This document shows positions 1 to 14,060 of a stretch of 64,000 nt of DNA, in pieces; position 1 is the first letter of the stretch; every line of letters starts with the position of its first letter. The translations under genes and the position numbers were made by a program. The notes below the pieces were generated by a model that had not been told where the DNA came from, did not search any database, and was given only the letters and a program-made list of their open reading frames with translations. Source of the DNA: Variovorax paradoxus (GTDB lineage Bacteria > Pseudomonadota > Gammaproteobacteria > Burkholderiales > Burkholderiaceae_C); assembly GCF_902712855.1 (NCBI RefSeq), contig NZ_LR743507.1:4016001-4080000 (forward strand). Direction: 5' to 3'.

Positions 1-342
1 GCCCTTGCGGATGCCGCCCGGTGCAAAACGCACGCCCTGCGCCGTGAGCCACTCCACGGCCCTGGGCAGGTCGTCGATCCAGAGCCCGACGTGGTTCAGC
101 GGCGTGGTGTGAACGGCAGGCTTCTTCTCCGGGTCCAGCGGCTGCATCAGGTCGACCTCGACCTTGAAAGGTCCGACGCCCATCGCGCAGATATCCTCGT
201 CGACGTTCTCGCGCTCGCTCTTGAAAGTGCCTGTGACCTCGAGCCCCAGCATCTCGACCCACAGCTTCTGCAGGCGCAATTTGTCGGGACCGCCGATGGC
301 GATCTGCTGGATGCCCAGCACCTTGAACGGACGTGTGGTCAT
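1..342 (-). CDS. VOC (glyoxalase-fold) protein, 3' end outside window
   Basis: The N-terminal 114 residues are visible, starting MTTRPFKVLGIQQIAIGG; the stop lies before position 1. The pattern is the paired beta-alpha-beta-beta-beta layout of the vicinal oxygen chelate superfamily, with a second repeat containing LNHVGLWIDDL. Its start codon overlaps the bioB stop (ATGA), so it is the next gene of the propionyl-CoA operon. In that setting a methylmalonyl-CoA epimerase would be expected, to join the carboxylase to the mutase. However, the first metal-site histidine usual in epimerases (DHIGIAV-type) is replaced here by QIAIG, so I call only the fold. A lactoylglutathione-lyase-like or other VOC role is equally possible. 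Confidence 0.75.
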   Translation of the reverse strand, partial: MTTRPFKVLGIQQIAIGGPDKLRLQKLWVEMLGLEVTGTFKSERENVDEDICAMGVGPFKVEVDLMQPLDPEKKPAVHTTPLNHVGLWIDDLPRAVEWLTAQGVRFAPGGIRKG

Positions 343-1372
343 GCGGCGCAACCTTTCTCTTGTTCCTGGACCTGGCGCGCATCAAGCCCGAGCTTGCGCA
401 GCAGCACCGTGTCGGCTTCCACATCGGGGTTGCCCGTCACGAGCAGCTTGTCGCCGTAGAAGATCGAGTTGGCGCCAGCCATGAAGCACAGCGCCTGCAC
501 TGCGTCGCCCATCTGCTGGCGCCCGGCCGACAGCCGTACGCGTGCGGTCGGCATGGTGATGCGCGCGACCGCGATCATGCGCACGAAGTCGAACGGGTCC
601 ACCGGCTCCGAGTCGGCCAGCGGCGTGCCAGGCACGCGCACCAGGCTGTTGATCGGCACCGACTCCGGGTACGGGTTCAGGTTGGCCAGTTGCGCGATGA
701 GCCCTGCACGGTGCACCGGTGCCTCCCCCATGCCGACGATGCCGCCGCAGCACACGCTGATGCCGGCGCTGCGCACGTGGGCCAGCGTGTCGAGCCTGTC
801 CTGGTAGGTGCGGGTGTCGACCACGTCGGTGTAGTACTCGGGCGCAGTGTCGAGGTTGTGGTTGTAGTAGTCGAGGCCCGCGGCCTTGAGCTGGTGCGCG
901 TGGTGTGGCTCCAGCATGCCGAGCGTGGCGCAGGTCTGCATGCCGAGGCCCTTCACCGCTTCGACGAGCACCGCCACCTTCTCCACGTCGCGGTCCTTGG
1001 GCGCGCGCCACGCGGCGCCCATGCAGAAGCGGGTGGCGCCGGCGTCCTTGGCGGCCTGCGCGGCGCGCACCACCTCCTCGACCTCCATCAGCTTCTGCGC
1101 CTTCACGCCAGTGTCGAACTCGGCGGATTGCGGGCAGTAGCCGCAGTTCTCGGGGCAGCCGCCGGTCTTCACCGACAGCAGCGTGGCCAGCTCGATGTCG
1201 CCGGCAGGAAAGTGCTGGCGATGCACGGTCTGCGCCTCGAACAGCAACGCCATGAACGGCTTGTCGAAGAGCGCCTGGACGGCCTTGACCGACCAGCGGT
1301 CCGTGGCCTTCGCCGCCACCGGCTTCGCAGGCCGATGCAGGGTGATGGCCTGCTGCAAGTCGTTGGCGCCCA

Positions 1373-1373
<1 letters not shown>
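339..1373 (-). CDS. bioB: Biotin synthase
   Basis: A 344-residue radical SAM enzyme that inserts sulfur into dethiobiotin, the last step of biotin synthesis. The radical SAM cluster motif CPENCGYC is at residues 73-80 (C73, C77, C80), and the downstream NHNLDTAPEYY and RLSAGR segments are typical of BioB. Length is normal for the family. The start ATG overlaps the stop of the biotin-carboxylase gene, and its own stop overlaps the VOC gene start, so it is translationally coupled in the carboxylase operon. The placement makes sense because the alpha subunit just upstream needs covalent biotin. The other bio genes are not in the window. Confidence 0.96.
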
Positions 1374-3413
<2,040 letters not shown>

Positions 3414-3421
<8 letters not shown>

Positions 3422-3539
3422 TTCGGGTCTCCGCGTGGAAATCGCCGGCACGCGCTACGCGTGCCAAGCAATTTGGCTTCGCCGAAGCGGCCTTGCGGCC
3501 GCTTTCGCCGCAATTGGCAATCAGGATCTTCTTGAACAT
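3414..3539 (-). other. Leader ORF made by partial duplication of the pccA 5' end
   Basis: Reading the minus strand from 3539 there is a second ATG followed by MFKKILIAN, the same nine residues that start pccA at 3421. The two copies differ mostly at synonymous third positions (TTC/TTT, ATT/ATC, GCC/GCA, AAT/AAC), then diverge when an Arg codon becomes Cys. The frame continues for 41 residues through short palindromes and stops with TAA overlapping codons 2-3 of pccA. It could be a duplication scar or a translated leader coupling ribosomes to pccA. I cannot tell whether it is expressed. Confidence 0.6.
3431..3520. repeat. Cluster of short nested palindromes in the pccB-pccA gap
   Basis: GGCACGCG and CGCGTGCC flank a 3-base loop. 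They are followed by GCTTCGCCGAAGC, CGGCCTTGCGGCCG and an outer CAATT/AATTG pair. These stack into a possible multi-hairpin RNA between pccB and pccA and lie inside the leader ORF. The pattern resembles a REP-like intergenic element; no second copy was noticed in this window. Confidence 0.5.
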
Positions 3540-3559
3540 GTTATTTGCGTCCAATGTCT

Positions 3560-3658
3560 TTCAGGGAAACACCGCGGAACCGGCTTTGCCGGGCCGCTGG
3601 TGTTGCCCCCGGTAGGGGGTTGGCGAAGCGACACGAAGTGCGCGGAGACTGGGGGCGA
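3560..3658. repeat. Comamonadaceae-type intergenic palindromic element
   Basis: This stretch holds CCGGCTTTGCCGG, then CCCCCGGTAGGGGG, then GGCGAAGCGACACGAAGTG and a GGGGG end. From memory this mosaic is common between genes of Variovorax, Acidovorax and relatives. It sits just after the pccB start side of the pccA leader and codes for nothing. It may act as an RNA hairpin in the long operon transcript. The family assignment rests on recall and was not searched. Confidence 0.5.
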
Positions 3659-3663
3659 GCCAT

Positions 3664-5208
<1,545 letters not shown>

Positions 5209-5254
5209 GGTGTGGCTCCGAAGCGTTGGTCCTGAGTATTTCTGCGATGCGTCC

Positions 5255-6304
5255 TCACGGACGCGCGGTGATGGCGGCTGCCGCGAGCAGGCTGCGCGCG
5301 GCGGCCGACGCAGGCAGCGTGCCCTGCGCCACCTGCTGCGTGAGCTGCGGCAGGAGCTCGCGCACCTGCGGGTGATGTCTGAAAGCCTGCTTGAGGCCGG
5401 CGTCGATGCGCTCCCACATCCACGCGGTAGCCTGCTTCTCGCGGCGCCGCGCGAGCTTGCCGTTGGCGGTCTGGAGTTGCCTGAACTGCGCGACGGCATC
5501 CCAGAAGGCGTCGACGCCGGTGTTGGCCAATGCGCTGAGCTGCAGCACCTTCGGCAACCAGAAGCGCACTTCGGCGCCGCTGTGCGCGTCGTGCACCGCG
5601 TGCGCGTGTTCGGGGTTGCCCTGGTGGCCGAAGAGGCGCAGTGCCGAGGTGATCTGCGCCTGCGCGCGCGTGGCGGCGGCGGCGTCGATGTCGGCCTTGT
5701 TGATGACCACGAGGTCGGCGATTTCCATCACGCCCTTCTTGATCGCCTGCAGGTCGTCGCCCGCATTGGGCAGCTGCATGAGCACGAACATGTCGGTCAT
5801 GCCGGCCACTGCGGTCTCGGACTGGCCCACGCCGACCGTCTCGACGATCACGACGTCATAGCCCGCGGCCTCGCACACCAGCATGGCCTCGCGCGTCTTC
5901 TCGGCCACCCCGCCGAGCGTGCCGCTCGACGGACTCGGCCGGATGTAGGCCCGCTCGTGTACCGACAACCGTTCCATGCGTGTCTTGTCGCCGAGGATGG
6001 AGCCGCCCGAGACGGTGGACGACGGATCGATGGTCAGCACCGCCACGCGATGCCCCTTGCCGATCAGCAGCAGCCCCAGGGTTTCGATGAAGGTCGACTT
6101 GCCGACGCCCGGCACACCCGAGATGCCGAGGCGAAAAGAATGGCCGGTGCGCGGCAGCAGCGCCGTGAGCAGCTCGTCGGCCTGCGCGCGGTGGTCGGCG
6201 CGCGTGGACTCGAGCAGCGTGATGGCCTTGGCGATCGCGCGCCGCTGCGCCATGCCTTGCGTGCCCGCGAGCGCTTCCCCGAGGCCCTGCACCGTGTTCA
6301 GCAC
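5255..6304 (-). CDS. meaB: Methylmalonyl-CoA mutase-associated GTPase MeaB (ArgK family)
   Basis: A 349-residue G3E-type P-loop GTPase that chaperones adenosylcobalamin loading and protects methylmalonyl-CoA mutase. Walker A is GVPGVGKS at residues 63-70. Downstream are TIDPSSTVSGGSILGDKTRM, the switch ETVGVGQSE, and the NKAD guanine-specificity motif. I chose a GTG start at 6304 because a GGAGG ribosome site lies just before it and homologs begin near this point. Longer upstream frames would overlap the GNAT gene. The start overlaps the GNAT stop by seven bases, so the two are translationally coupled. Confidence 0.93.
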   Translation of the reverse strand: MLNTVQGLGEALAGTQGMAQRRAIAKAITLLESTRADHRAQADELLTALLPRTGHSFRLGISGVPGVGKSTFIETLGLLLIGKGHRVAVLTIDPSSTVSGGSILGDKTRMERLSVHERAYIRPSPSSGTLGGVAEKTREAMLVCEAAGYDVVIVETVGVGQSETAVAGMTDMFVLMQLPNAGDDLQAIKKGVMEIADLVVINKADIDAAAATRAQAQITSALRLFGHQGNPEHAHAVHDAHSGAEVRFWLPKVLQLSALANTGVDAFWDAVAQFRQLQTANGKLARRREKQATAWMWERIDAGLKQAFRHHPQVRELLPQLTQQVAQGTLPASAAARSLLAAAAITARP

Positions 6305-6771
6305 GCAGCCTCCGACGCCATGCGCCAGCGGTAATGCAGGTCGACGCCCTCCTCGCCCTCGAGAACGAAGCCGTGCCGCAGGTAGAAGCGGTTGGCGTCG
6401 CTGCGCACCAGGGCGGTGAGCTTGATGTCGAGCTGCTGCGAACGCGCCTGCGACTTGGCCCATGCGAGCACCCATTCGCCGATGCCCAGGCCCTGGAAGC
6501 CGGTGCGCAGGTAGAGGTGGTCGAGGCGCAGCGCGTCGCCGCCCTCGGGCTTGAGCGTGACGAAGCCCACGCGCTGATCGCCGTCGAGCACGATGTGGTG
6601 CATGAAGGGCACCACGAAGCCCGCACTCAGGCGCTCGCGCGAACGTGCGAGGTCGAAGCGGCCCACGCGCTCCAGGCTCGGGCGCATCGCGTCGACGCGC
6701 AGCGCCAGCATGGATTCGAAATCGCTGGAGTCCACCGGCTGCAGCGACAGCCGCGACAGGAGATCGCTCAC
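6298..6771 (-). CDS. GNAT-family N-acetyltransferase
   Basis: 157 residues with the GNAT acetyl-CoA pyrophosphate loop RTGFQGLGIGEW at about residues 89-100 and the C-terminal FYLRHGF strand-turn typical of the fold. It starts with GTG seven bases after the mutase stop; the Shine-Dalgarno is weak, so coupling to mutase translation is likely. The position between mutase and MeaB is not part of the standard pathway. It could acetylate an enzyme of the operon or CoA-linked intermediates, but the substrate cannot be read from the sequence. Confidence 0.85.
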   Translation of the reverse strand: MSDLLSRLSLQPVDSSDFESMLALRVDAMRPSLERVGRFDLARSRERLSAGFVVPFMHHIVLDGDQRVGFVTLKPEGGDALRLDHLYLRTGFQGLGIGEWVLAWAKSQARSQQLDIKLTALVRSDANRFYLRHGFVLEGEEGVDLHYRWRMASEAAC

Positions 6772-6778
6772 GTCGGGC

Positions 6779-8941
<2,163 letters not shown>

Positions 8942-9069
8942 GAAGGGGCCGTTCGCGGTGTCTTGCAGGGGATTCGCAAATTTGCCTGCACGGATTTGCA
9001 AGCCGGCCGCGAGTCTACCCCATCCATAATTATTAATTCAAACCCCATTTTTGAAGTACAGTCCGGCCC
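8942..9069. promoter_or_regulatory. Divergent promoter region, mutase operon / GntR
   Basis: This 128-base gap is clearly richer in A and T than its surroundings. It contains the palindrome GCAAATTTGC near 8975 and an AATTATTAATT tract near 9035, both possible operators for the divergent FCD-GntR protein. The arrangement suggests the regulator controls both itself and the propionyl-CoA operon. No promoter hexamers are assigned with confidence. Confidence 0.5.
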
Positions 9070-9705
9070 ATGTCCGCCGTCACTCTCACCCCCCGCGCCC
9101 TCTATGAAGAGGTGGCCGAGCTGCTGCGCCAGCGGATCTTCCGCCGCGAGCTGGAGCCCGGCAGCTGGATCGACGAACTCAAGCTCGCCGAGGAATACGG
9201 CATCAGCCGCACGCCGCTGCGCGAGGCGCTCAAGGTGCTGGCGGCCGAAGGTCTGGTGACGATGAAGGTGCGCCGCGGCGCCTATGTGACGGAGGTGTCC
9301 GAGCAGGACCTGGCGGACGTGTATCACCTGCTCTCGCTGCTGGAGAGCGACGCCGCCGGCGTGGTGGCCGAGCGCGCCACCGACGCGCAGCGCGCCGAAC
9401 TGAAGGCGCTGCACGCCGAACTGGAAGCAGCCGTCGGCGACCGCGAGCACTTCTTCGCCATCAACGAGCGCTTCCACATGAGCCTGCTGGCCATCGCCAA
9501 CAACAAGTGGCGCGACCAGATGGTGGCCGACCTGCGCAAGGTGATGAAGCTCAACCGGCACAACTCGCTGCTGAAGGCAGGCCGCATCGGCGAGTCGCTG
9601 GCGGAGCACCGCGCAGTGATGGCAGCGATCGAGGCGCGGAACGCCGAAGCGGCCATGAGCCGGATGCGCGAGCATTTCCAGAACGGGCTCGAGGCCGCGA
9701 ACTAG
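9070..9705 (+). CDS. GntR/FadR (FCD) family transcriptional regulator
   Basis: 211 residues: an N-terminal winged helix (ELKLAEEYGISRTPLREALKVL at about residues 38-59, the recognition helix of GntR proteins), then an all-helical FCD ligand domain. The FCD domain has the usual metal-site spacing of Asp/His residues (FFAINERFHM, SLAEHRAVM). Such regulators usually repress and are relieved by an organic acid or acyl-CoA. Being divergent from the mutase operon, it probably controls propionate/methylmalonyl-CoA metabolism. It converges with the IclR gene. Confidence 0.9.
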   Translation: MSAVTLTPRALYEEVAELLRQRIFRRELEPGSWIDELKLAEEYGISRTPLREALKVLAAEGLVTMKVRRGAYVTEVSEQDLADVYHLLSLLESDAAGVVAERATDAQRAELKALHAELEAAVGDREHFFAINERFHMSLLAIANNKWRDQMVADLRKVMKLNRHNSLLKAGRIGESLAEHRAVMAAIEARNAEAAMSRMREHFQNGLEAAN

Positions 9706-9753
9706 GCCCGGCCCCCTCGCTGCCCGCAGCCGGCTGCGCGGGTCCTTGAACTC

Positions 9754-10539
9754 TCAGTCGAGGTTCAAGGTGCCGGCTTCCCCGGCGATGCGCTGGGCGG
9801 TCTCGAGCAGCAGCGGCACGATGCGCGCCACCATCGCGTCCTTGGGCAGCAGGTAGGCCGGCCCGCCGCAACTCACCGCATAGCGTTCGCCGCGCGGCCC
9901 CTCGAGCGCAAAGCCGATCGCGTGGATGTGCGGATTCCATTCGCCAAAGGAGACGCAGTAGCCCAGGCGGGCGTACTCGTCGAGCCCGGCCAGCAGCCGC
10001 GGCTCGATGGCGCCCCAGTTCTCGCCGCTTTCCAGCCGGATCTGCTCCATCAGCACCGCCTGCTCACCCGCGGGCAGTGCAGCCAGATAGGCCCGGCCGG
10101 CGGCCGAGGTGGCGATGGTCATGCGCGTGCCGACCTCGATGCGCGAACTGATCACCACCGAGCGCGGCCGCAGCGAGTCGATGACCAGCATGTCGAGCTC
10201 GTCGCGGACCACGAGGTGCACGCTCACGCCCGCCGATTCGGACAACTCGGCCAGGAACGGCCGGGCCACGGTGCGCAGGTCGAAATGCCGCAGGTAGCGG
10301 CTGCTCATGTCGAGCAGCGCCGGGCCGAGGCTGAAGCGCTCGCTGTCCTGCGACTGTCGCAGATACCCGGCGCTCACCAGCGTGGCAGTGAGCCGGGACA
10401 CCGTGGCCTTGGGGATGCCCGTGGTGTCTGCCAATTCCCGATTGCCTATCGGTGCCGCTGCCATGCCAATGACTTTGAGGAGAGCCAAGCCCCGGCCGAG
10501 CGCGCTTACTTCTTCTTTGCCGCCGATCGCGTCATTCAT
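9754..10539 (-). CDS. IclR-family transcriptional regulator
   Basis: 261 residues with the IclR winged helix (RELADTTGIPKATVSRLTATL, about residues 34-54) and the C-terminal GAF-like effector domain (RMTIATSAAGRAYLAAL, GLDEYARLGYCVSFGEW). I start it at ATG 10539, eleven residues before the conserved SALGRGLALL segment; an upstream GTG at 10602 would add 21 residues. No catabolic operon is divergent from it. Its targets cannot be inferred from position beyond a possible link to DusA upstream on the same strand. Confidence 0.88.
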   Translation of the reverse strand: MNDAIGGKEEVSALGRGLALLKVIGMAAAPIGNRELADTTGIPKATVSRLTATLVSAGYLRQSQDSERFSLGPALLDMSSRYLRHFDLRTVARPFLAELSESAGVSVHLVVRDELDMLVIDSLRPRSVVISSRIEVGTRMTIATSAAGRAYLAALPAGEQAVLMEQIRLESGENWGAIEPRLLAGLDEYARLGYCVSFGEWNPHIHAIGFALEGPRGERYAVSCGGPAYLLPKDAMVARIVPLLLETAQRIAGEAGTLNLD

Positions 10540-10722
10540 GTATCCAAGCCTTTTTATTTCCCTGAACCCCCATTTTTCAGCAAAAACCGATTGACGCGCC
10601 ACCCATCAGGAAGTAGCAATTTCGGAACGCTGTTTCATCCGAAAGTACTGCGCGGGCGTGCGTGCACCGCACGCCGCGCGCGTGCAAAGGCAAGGATGCG
10701 ATGGCGAGGGAAAGAAAACCGC

Positions 10723-11766
10723 TCAGGCGGCCTGGGCGAACGGCTCGTGCGCCAGCGCCATCACCTCGTGCGGCGGCAGCACCTTGAGCTTGTGGTCGCT
10801 CCACACCTGGCGCCAGCGGCGCGCCCCCGGCAGGCCGTTGCGCAGGCCCAGCATGTGGCGCGCGATCGACCACCAGTGCGTGCCGTGCGCGGCCGCCTCG
10901 CGAGCCATGTAGTCGCACATCGCCGACTCGACCTCTTCGCGCGTCAGCGACTGCGGCGCAGCACCGTAGAACTCGGCGTCCCACTCCGCCAGCCACCAGG
11001 GGTTGTGATAGGCCTCGCGCCCCACCATCACGCCATCGAGCAGGCGCAGGTGCTCGTGGACCTGCGCGTTCGCCGAGATGCCGCCGTTGATGGCGAAATG
11101 CAGCGACGGGAATTCATGCTTCAGCCGGTGCACCAGCTCGTAGCGCAGCGGCGGGATCTCCCGGTTCTGCTTCGGGCTCAGGCCTTGCAGCCATGCGTTG
11201 CGCGCATGCACGATGAAGGTGCCGCAGCCCGCCTCGCTCACCGTGCCGACGAAGTCGCGCACGAATTCGTAGCTCTCGATCTTGTCGATGCCGATCCGGT
11301 GCTTCACCGTGACCGGAATGTCGACCACGTCGACCATCGCCTTCACGCAATCGGCCACCAGCTGCGGCTCGTTCATCAGGCAGGCACCGAACGCGCCGCG
11401 CTGCACGCGCTCGCTCGGGCAGCCGCAGTTCAGGTTAACCTCGTCGTAGCCCCACTCCTCGCCCAGCTTCGCGCAGTGCGCCAGGTCGGCCGGCTCGCTG
11501 CCGCCGAGCTGCAACGCGACGAGGTGTTCCTCGGCGTTGAAGCGCAGGTGCCGGGGCACGTCGCCGTGGATCAATGCGCCCGTGGTCACCATCTCCGTAT
11601 AGAGCAGCGCGTGGCGCGACAGCAGGCGATGCAGGAACCGGCAATGCCTGTCGGTCCAGTCCATCATGGGTGCAACGGAGATGACCTTCTCTTCCAAAAC
11701 GCGGGATCCTGTGGTGGTTGGCTGGCTGCTGCCCGGACATCGGGCAGGCGGGCCCGAGTTTCTCAC
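10723..11766 (-). CDS. dusA: tRNA-dihydrouridine(20/20a) synthase
   Basis: A 347-residue FMN-dependent enzyme reducing uridine 20/20a in the tRNA D-loop. It shows the DusA start VAPMMDWTDRHCRFLHR, the NLNCGCPSERVQRGAFGACLM segment with the catalytic cysteine, and FMN-phosphate-binding residues in INGGI and LDGVMVGREAYHNPW. The GTG at 11766 overlaps the AraC stop (GTGA), so it may be coupled to it. About 30 residues precede the usual DusA start, so a later initiation (e.g. TTG before EEKVISVAP) is possible. A short GC hairpin lies downstream near 10655-10675. Confidence 0.92.
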   Translation of the reverse strand: MRNSGPPARCPGSSQPTTTGSRVLEEKVISVAPMMDWTDRHCRFLHRLLSRHALLYTEMVTTGALIHGDVPRHLRFNAEEHLVALQLGGSEPADLAHCAKLGEEWGYDEVNLNCGCPSERVQRGAFGACLMNEPQLVADCVKAMVDVVDIPVTVKHRIGIDKIESYEFVRDFVGTVSEAGCGTFIVHARNAWLQGLSPKQNREIPPLRYELVHRLKHEFPSLHFAINGGISANAQVHEHLRLLDGVMVGREAYHNPWWLAEWDAEFYGAAPQSLTREEVESAMCDYMAREAAAHGTHWWSIARHMLGLRNGLPGARRWRQVWSDHKLKVLPPHEVMALAHEPFAQAA

Positions 11767-12575
11767 GCAGCCCTTTCAGGACGCTGGCACACGGCCATGT
11801 AGTTGCCGGGCGTCACCCCGAAGCAGCGGCGGAACCATCGCGAGAAATGGGCCTGGTCGGTGAAACCGCACTGCGCGGCCACCTCGGCCGCCGCGTGCCC
11901 ATCGCGCAACAGCGCCTTGGCGCGGCCGATGCGGGCCAGCCGGGCGTAGTGCGTCGGCGTCATGCCGACAGCGACCCGGAACAACCGGTGGAAATGCTCG
12001 CGCGACACGCCCAGCCGGCAGGCCAGCGCACCGGGCTCGATGCGGCACGCGTCCTCCGTGGCCAGCACGTCGCAGATGGCCTGCACGCGGGCATCACCGG
12101 GATGCCGCTCGAGCGGCACCAGCACATCGCCGGTCTGCGCCGCGAGCACCCGCCCGAGCAGGCTGGCGACCCGTGTGCCGTCCTGCGCCAGTGCGGCGTC
12201 GGCCAGCGCACCGGCCGCGGCCTCGTCCCGCCATAGGCCGCTGCGCAGCACGCCGCGTTGCGCATCGGGCCAACCCCGCCGCGCGGCCGCCCATGCATGC
12301 GGCACGTACAGCATCACCATGCGAAAGCCTTGCGCGCTGACTCCTGCGGTGTGCAGCATGAACGGCGCCATCAGCACCATGTCGCCGGCTTCGGCCACCT
12401 GCCGTTCGCCCGCGCAGGTGAACTCGCAGCGCCCCTCCAGGATCGCGCCGACGCTCCACTCGGCGTGCCAGTGCAGGTCGAAATGCGCCTTGGGGTCGGC
12501 AGCGAACATGGCCTCCACCTGCGCACCATCGTCCATGCGCAGGCGGATGACACGGGAGGCTTGCTGCGGCTTCAT
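11763..12575 (-). CDS. AraC-family transcriptional regulator with cupin sensor
   Basis: 270 residues. The N-terminal half is a cupin-like AraC ligand domain (HFDLHWHAEWSVGAIL, GDMVLMAPFMLHTAGV). The C-terminal half is a two-helix-turn-helix AraC domain (LACRLGVSREHFHRLFRVAVG, then AAQCGFTDQAHFSRWFRRCFG). It follows the acetoacetate-decarboxylase-like gene by 29 bases on the same strand and overlaps dusA. It probably responds to a small molecule and could control its upstream neighbour. The ATG at 12575 is chosen because longer starts would overlap the preceding gene. Confidence 0.88.
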   Translation of the reverse strand: MKPQQASRVIRLRMDDGAQVEAMFAADPKAHFDLHWHAEWSVGAILEGRCEFTCAGERQVAEAGDMVLMAPFMLHTAGVSAQGFRMVMLYVPHAWAAARRGWPDAQRGVLRSGLWRDEAAAGALADAALAQDGTRVASLLGRVLAAQTGDVLVPLERHPGDARVQAICDVLATEDACRIEPGALACRLGVSREHFHRLFRVAVGMTPTHYARLARIGRAKALLRDGHAAAEVAAQCGFTDQAHFSRWFRRCFGVTPGNYMAVCQRPERAA

Positions 12576-12604
12576 GGCCCGAAGCGTAGCCGCACCGGGC
12601 GCAC

Positions 12605-13399
12605 TCACGCGGCCAGCGCGCCGCGCACGGTGATGCCCATCCACCCCGCGCTGGCGGCCGTGGCCCGCACCTCGCCGAGCGATGCCAGTTCCTCGACGGG
12701 ATGTTCATGGAAATGCAGGCTGGCGATGCCAGCGGTCCATCCCGGTTCGACGCGGTCGATGATGTCGGCGCGCAGGAAGCGCGGCACGGCCGGCCGCTGC
12801 GGCTGGGTGAGATCGGGCCAGCCGATGGCGCCGACGGCGGGCGCCGAAAGAAATCCGAGCCGCGCGGCCTTCTCGCCCGTGAGCGTGACGCGCGCGTCGA
12901 CCAGCCTGCGCTCCTTCACGCTCAGGCTCGCACCCAGGCGGCTGCCCGCGGACAGCGGCGCGGCGGCCGGATGGATCAGCGGCAGGCTGCGCGTGACCCA
13001 TGTCCGGCCGATCTTCTTGGGCCAGCCCTGCAGCCAGCCGCGCAGCATCGAAATGTCCTGGTCGACATAGATCAGCGGGCAATGAAATCGCGTGTCCTTG
13101 CCCTGCGGCGGCGCGATCTCGAGCACCACGATGGTCTCGCGGTATTGCGCATAGACCGGATCGAGCAGCTCATGGCCATCGTCGCCGCAAGCCTGCCAGT
13201 CGGCGAAGTGCACGCAGCCCTGGCCGGTGGCGTTGCCGAGTTCTGGCGGCACCAGTGCCGCGCCCAGCGCGGCATCGAACTCGAAGGCCACGTTGACCAG
13301 CCAGCCGGCGTAGTGCCAGGGCGGCGCCTGCACCAGGGCGCTACGACCGGAGGCGGTGAAAGGCGGGGTGAAAGAAGAGGAAGCGAACGAGGAAGGCAT
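12605..13399 (-). CDS. Acetoacetate decarboxylase family protein
   Basis: 264 residues with the ADC-fold signature, including the lysine pair in GWPKKIGRTW, where family members use a lysine as Schiff base. Family members either decarboxylate acetoacetate to acetone or act as aldolase/dehydratases on keto acids. An alternative TTG start at 13420 would add seven residues; no strong ribosome site supports either. It lies between a single-domain response regulator (84 bases upstream) and the AraC regulator. Substrate is unproven. Confidence 0.8.
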   Translation of the reverse strand: MPSSFASSSFTPPFTASGRSALVQAPPWHYAGWLVNVAFEFDAALGAALVPPELGNATGQGCVHFADWQACGDDGHELLDPVYAQYRETIVVLEIAPPQGKDTRFHCPLIYVDQDISMLRGWLQGWPKKIGRTWVTRSLPLIHPAAAPLSAGSRLGASLSVKERRLVDARVTLTGEKAARLGFLSAPAVGAIGWPDLTQPQRPAVPRFLRADIIDRVEPGWTAGIASLHFHEHPVEELASLGEVRATAASAGWMGITVRGALAA

Positions 13400-13483
13400 C
13401 GGCGGCGTGTGGAAGTTCAAGACCGCTGGACGATAGGACCGCCCATGCCGCCGGTCTTGTACGCCAGTGATATGCCCGGCCAG

Positions 13484-13864
13484 CTACTGCGCCGTCGAGC
13501 GCTCCAGCACTTCCGCCAGTTGCTCCACCGCGTACGGCTTGCGCAGCCACTCGGTGCCCGGCATGGCCTCGGCGGGCTCCGCCTGGCCGGTGACGAAGAC
13601 GATCGGCACGCGGTGGTCGCGCAGCAGCCGCTCGGCAAAGTCGCGGCCCGAGAGCGCGGGCAACCCGATGTCCACCATCACGATGTCGAAGGCGCCTTCG
13701 AAGAAGCGCGCGATGGCCGCCTCGGCGCTGCGCACGCCGGTGGCCCAATGGCCCATGGCCTCGAGCAGGCCCAAGGTGGTCGCAAGCGTGTCGGCGTCGT
13801 CCTCGACAAGCAGCACCCGGAGTTTTCGTTGTTGTTGTGCGGATGAAGGCGGTTCGTTTGTCAT
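13484..13864 (-). CDS. Single-domain response regulator (CheY-like)
   Basis: 126 residues consisting only of a receiver domain: acidic pair EDD at 21-23, phosphoacceptor D65 in VMVDIGLPALSG, switch Thr in VFVTGQ, and the conserved Lys in WLRKPYAV. There is no output domain, so it probably relays phosphate or works by protein contact. It starts at ATG 13864 with GGAAGA nine bases upstream. It is divergent from a second single-domain regulator at 14061, and no kinase is adjacent. Confidence 0.87.
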   Translation of the reverse strand: MTNEPPSSAQQQRKLRVLLVEDDADTLATTLGLLEAMGHWATGVRSAEAAIARFFEGAFDIVMVDIGLPALSGRDFAERLLRDHRVPIVFVTGQAEPAEAMPGTEWLRKPYAVEQLAEVLERSTAQ

Positions 13865-14060
13865 TGATTTCATTCTTCCAGACAAACCGTCGCCCTGCAG
13901 CGGGCTCGGCCCTTCAGGCACAGGGATCTACGCCAGATGGCGGCGTTGTCCGACTCGGCCCCCCTCCCCGCAAGAGACAATGACTGCCTCGGCCGAGACA
14001 AGCCGACGTGACGAAGCCCGGAAAAGACGAGAACGAACGAGTGCCTGCCTGGCCCTGCAA

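Noticed and set aside
8942..9069. Cobalamin riboswitch upstream of the B12-dependent mutase
   Set aside because: Too short a gap and no B12-box-like sequence seen; mutases use B12 and are usually not under this switch.
10650..10680. Hairpin downstream of dusA as a terminator
   Set aside because: A GC stem (GCGTGCG/CGCACGC) exists but no T-run follows on the minus strand, so termination there is not supported.
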